A stretch of 64,000 nt of DNA from Leekyejoonella antrihumi. Lineage in GTDB: Bacteria > Actinomycetota > Actinomycetes > Actinomycetales > Dermatophilaceae. The translations under genes and the position numbers were made by a program. The stretch's first letter is position 1, and the number at the start of each line of letters is the position of its first letter. Of the stretch, positions 63,534 to 64,000 are shown piece after piece. Under the pieces are notes generated by a model. The model did not search any database. It worked only from the letters and a program-made list of their open reading frames with translations, and was not told where the DNA came from. The stretch covers positions 1 to 64,000 of the forward strand of contig NZ_VCQV01000005.1 of the NCBI RefSeq assembly GCF_007845645.1, written 5' to 3'.

Positions 63534-64000
63534 ATGACCTCGCCGACGCTGGACCATGTCACCTCGCTGCTCGCGCAACACCCTCTCATCGACGGCCACA
63601 ACGACCTGCCGTGGTGTGCCAGGGAGACCGTCGGGTACGACTTCGACCGGCTCGACATCGCGGGCGACACCAGCGACCGCAACCACACCGACATACCCCG
63701 GCTGCGCAAGGGCCAGGTCGGGGCGCAGTTCTGGTCGGTCTTCGTGCCGTCCAACCTGCCGGACGGCACGGCGGTGACCGCCACGCTCGAGCAGATCGAT
63801 GCCGTGCACCAGATGATCGGGCGATACAGCGACGACTTCGCTCTCGCGCGCACGGCCGACGAGGTGGAGGCGGTGTTCGCCTCCGGCCGGATTGCCTCGC
63901 TGCTGGGCGCGGAGGGCGGACAGTCGATCGACAGCTCCCTCGCGGCACTGCGGATGCTGTACGTGCTCGGCGTGCGGTACATGACGCTCACCCACAACGA
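63534..64000 (+). CDS. Membrane-type dipeptidase (renal dipeptidase family), partial
   Basis: The first ~155 residues are visible and run off the right edge. The metal ligand motif [10 protein letters not shown], then [18 protein letters not shown] and the glutamate region [11 protein letters not shown] are typical of the peptidase M19 family, zinc-dependent hydrolases of dipeptides. It is divergent from rimO. A stop-less frame to the window end, so length is unknown. Confidence 0.88.
   Translation, partial: MTSPTLDHVTSLLAQHPLIDGHNDLPWCARETVGYDFDRLDIAGDTSDRNHTDIPRLRKGQVGAQFWSVFVPSNLPDGTAVTATLEQIDAVHQMIGRYSDDFALARTADEVEAVFASGRIASLLGAEGGQSIDSSLAALRMLYVLGVRYMTLTHN

Noticed and set aside
1-64000. 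CRISPR arrays, rRNA and tRNA genes
   Set aside because: No regularly spaced direct repeats with unique spacers and no cloverleaf or rRNA-like segment was noticed; a covariance-model scan (tRNAscan-SE, Rfam) would be decisive and was not possible here.

Overview
The window is high-GC DNA with tightly packed genes, short overlaps and actinobacterial marker families: DUF3046 beside recA, a ClgR-type regulator beside cinA and pgsA, a LysM gene divergent from lexA, DUF6318, and LexA boxes close to TCGAAC-N4-GTTCGA. It looks like the chromosome of an actinomycete, probably order Micrococcales (Dermacoccaceae or Intrasporangiaceae type). The taxon is inferred from gene content. I saw no rRNA, tRNA, CRISPR array, plasmid or phage module.

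Layout. 1-7.3 kb: the tail of an ISAzo13-like transposase, a ProP-like MFS transporter, the nrdR-nrdJ ribonucleotide reductase operon (minus strand) with a complex promoter region, then a lipoprotein and a PKD-like exported protein. 7.3-14.2 kb: the LysM/lexA divergent SOS promoter, a sirtuin divergent from a LysR regulator, and betB-betA for glycine betaine synthesis. 14.3-29.4 kb (mostly minus strand): comEA-comEC (comEC frameshifted), degV, leuS, rpsT, a pair of AMP-forming ligases under a divergent TetR regulator, holA and a DinG-type helicase. 29.5-40.7 kb: a paired palindrome, a GH63-like glucosidase with a tiny membrane protein, hflX, a DUF559 nuclease-like gene bracketed by repeats, a methyltransferase, dapF-miaA, a DEAD-box helicase and trpS. 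40.9-54.5 kb: a decayed SRPBCC gene, an MFS/LysR pair, miaB, a GlcD-type oxidase, a globin, recA-recX, a transglutaminase-like gene with DUF3046, agmatine deiminase, an SDR/carboxymuconolactone pair and a PCMT-like methyltransferase. 54.5-64 kb: lhr, a GDSL lipase, clgR, and the cinA-pgsA-rimO chain, ending in a truncated dipeptidase.

How parts work together. lexA, its divergent LysM gene and recA-recX form an SOS set with three LexA boxes that each match 10 of 12 consensus positions. nrdR-nrdJ carries two NrdR boxes 32 bp apart and, overlapping them, a phased run of six DnaA-box-like 9-mers with an 11-bp period. Two aminoacyl-tRNA synthetase genes carry ribosome-sensing leader ORFs: MQRLLLFLSQPR upstream of leuS and MSPIAISRRCWWLP upstream of trpS. 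Each is followed by a terminator-like hairpin and preceded by a -10 element exactly 6 nt before the ATG.

The least explained structures are the DUF559 gene between two near-identical 75-bp repeats made of hairpin units, the phased 9-mers before nrdR, the two leader-peptide attenuators, and the canonical/degenerate ligase pair with its palindromic operator.
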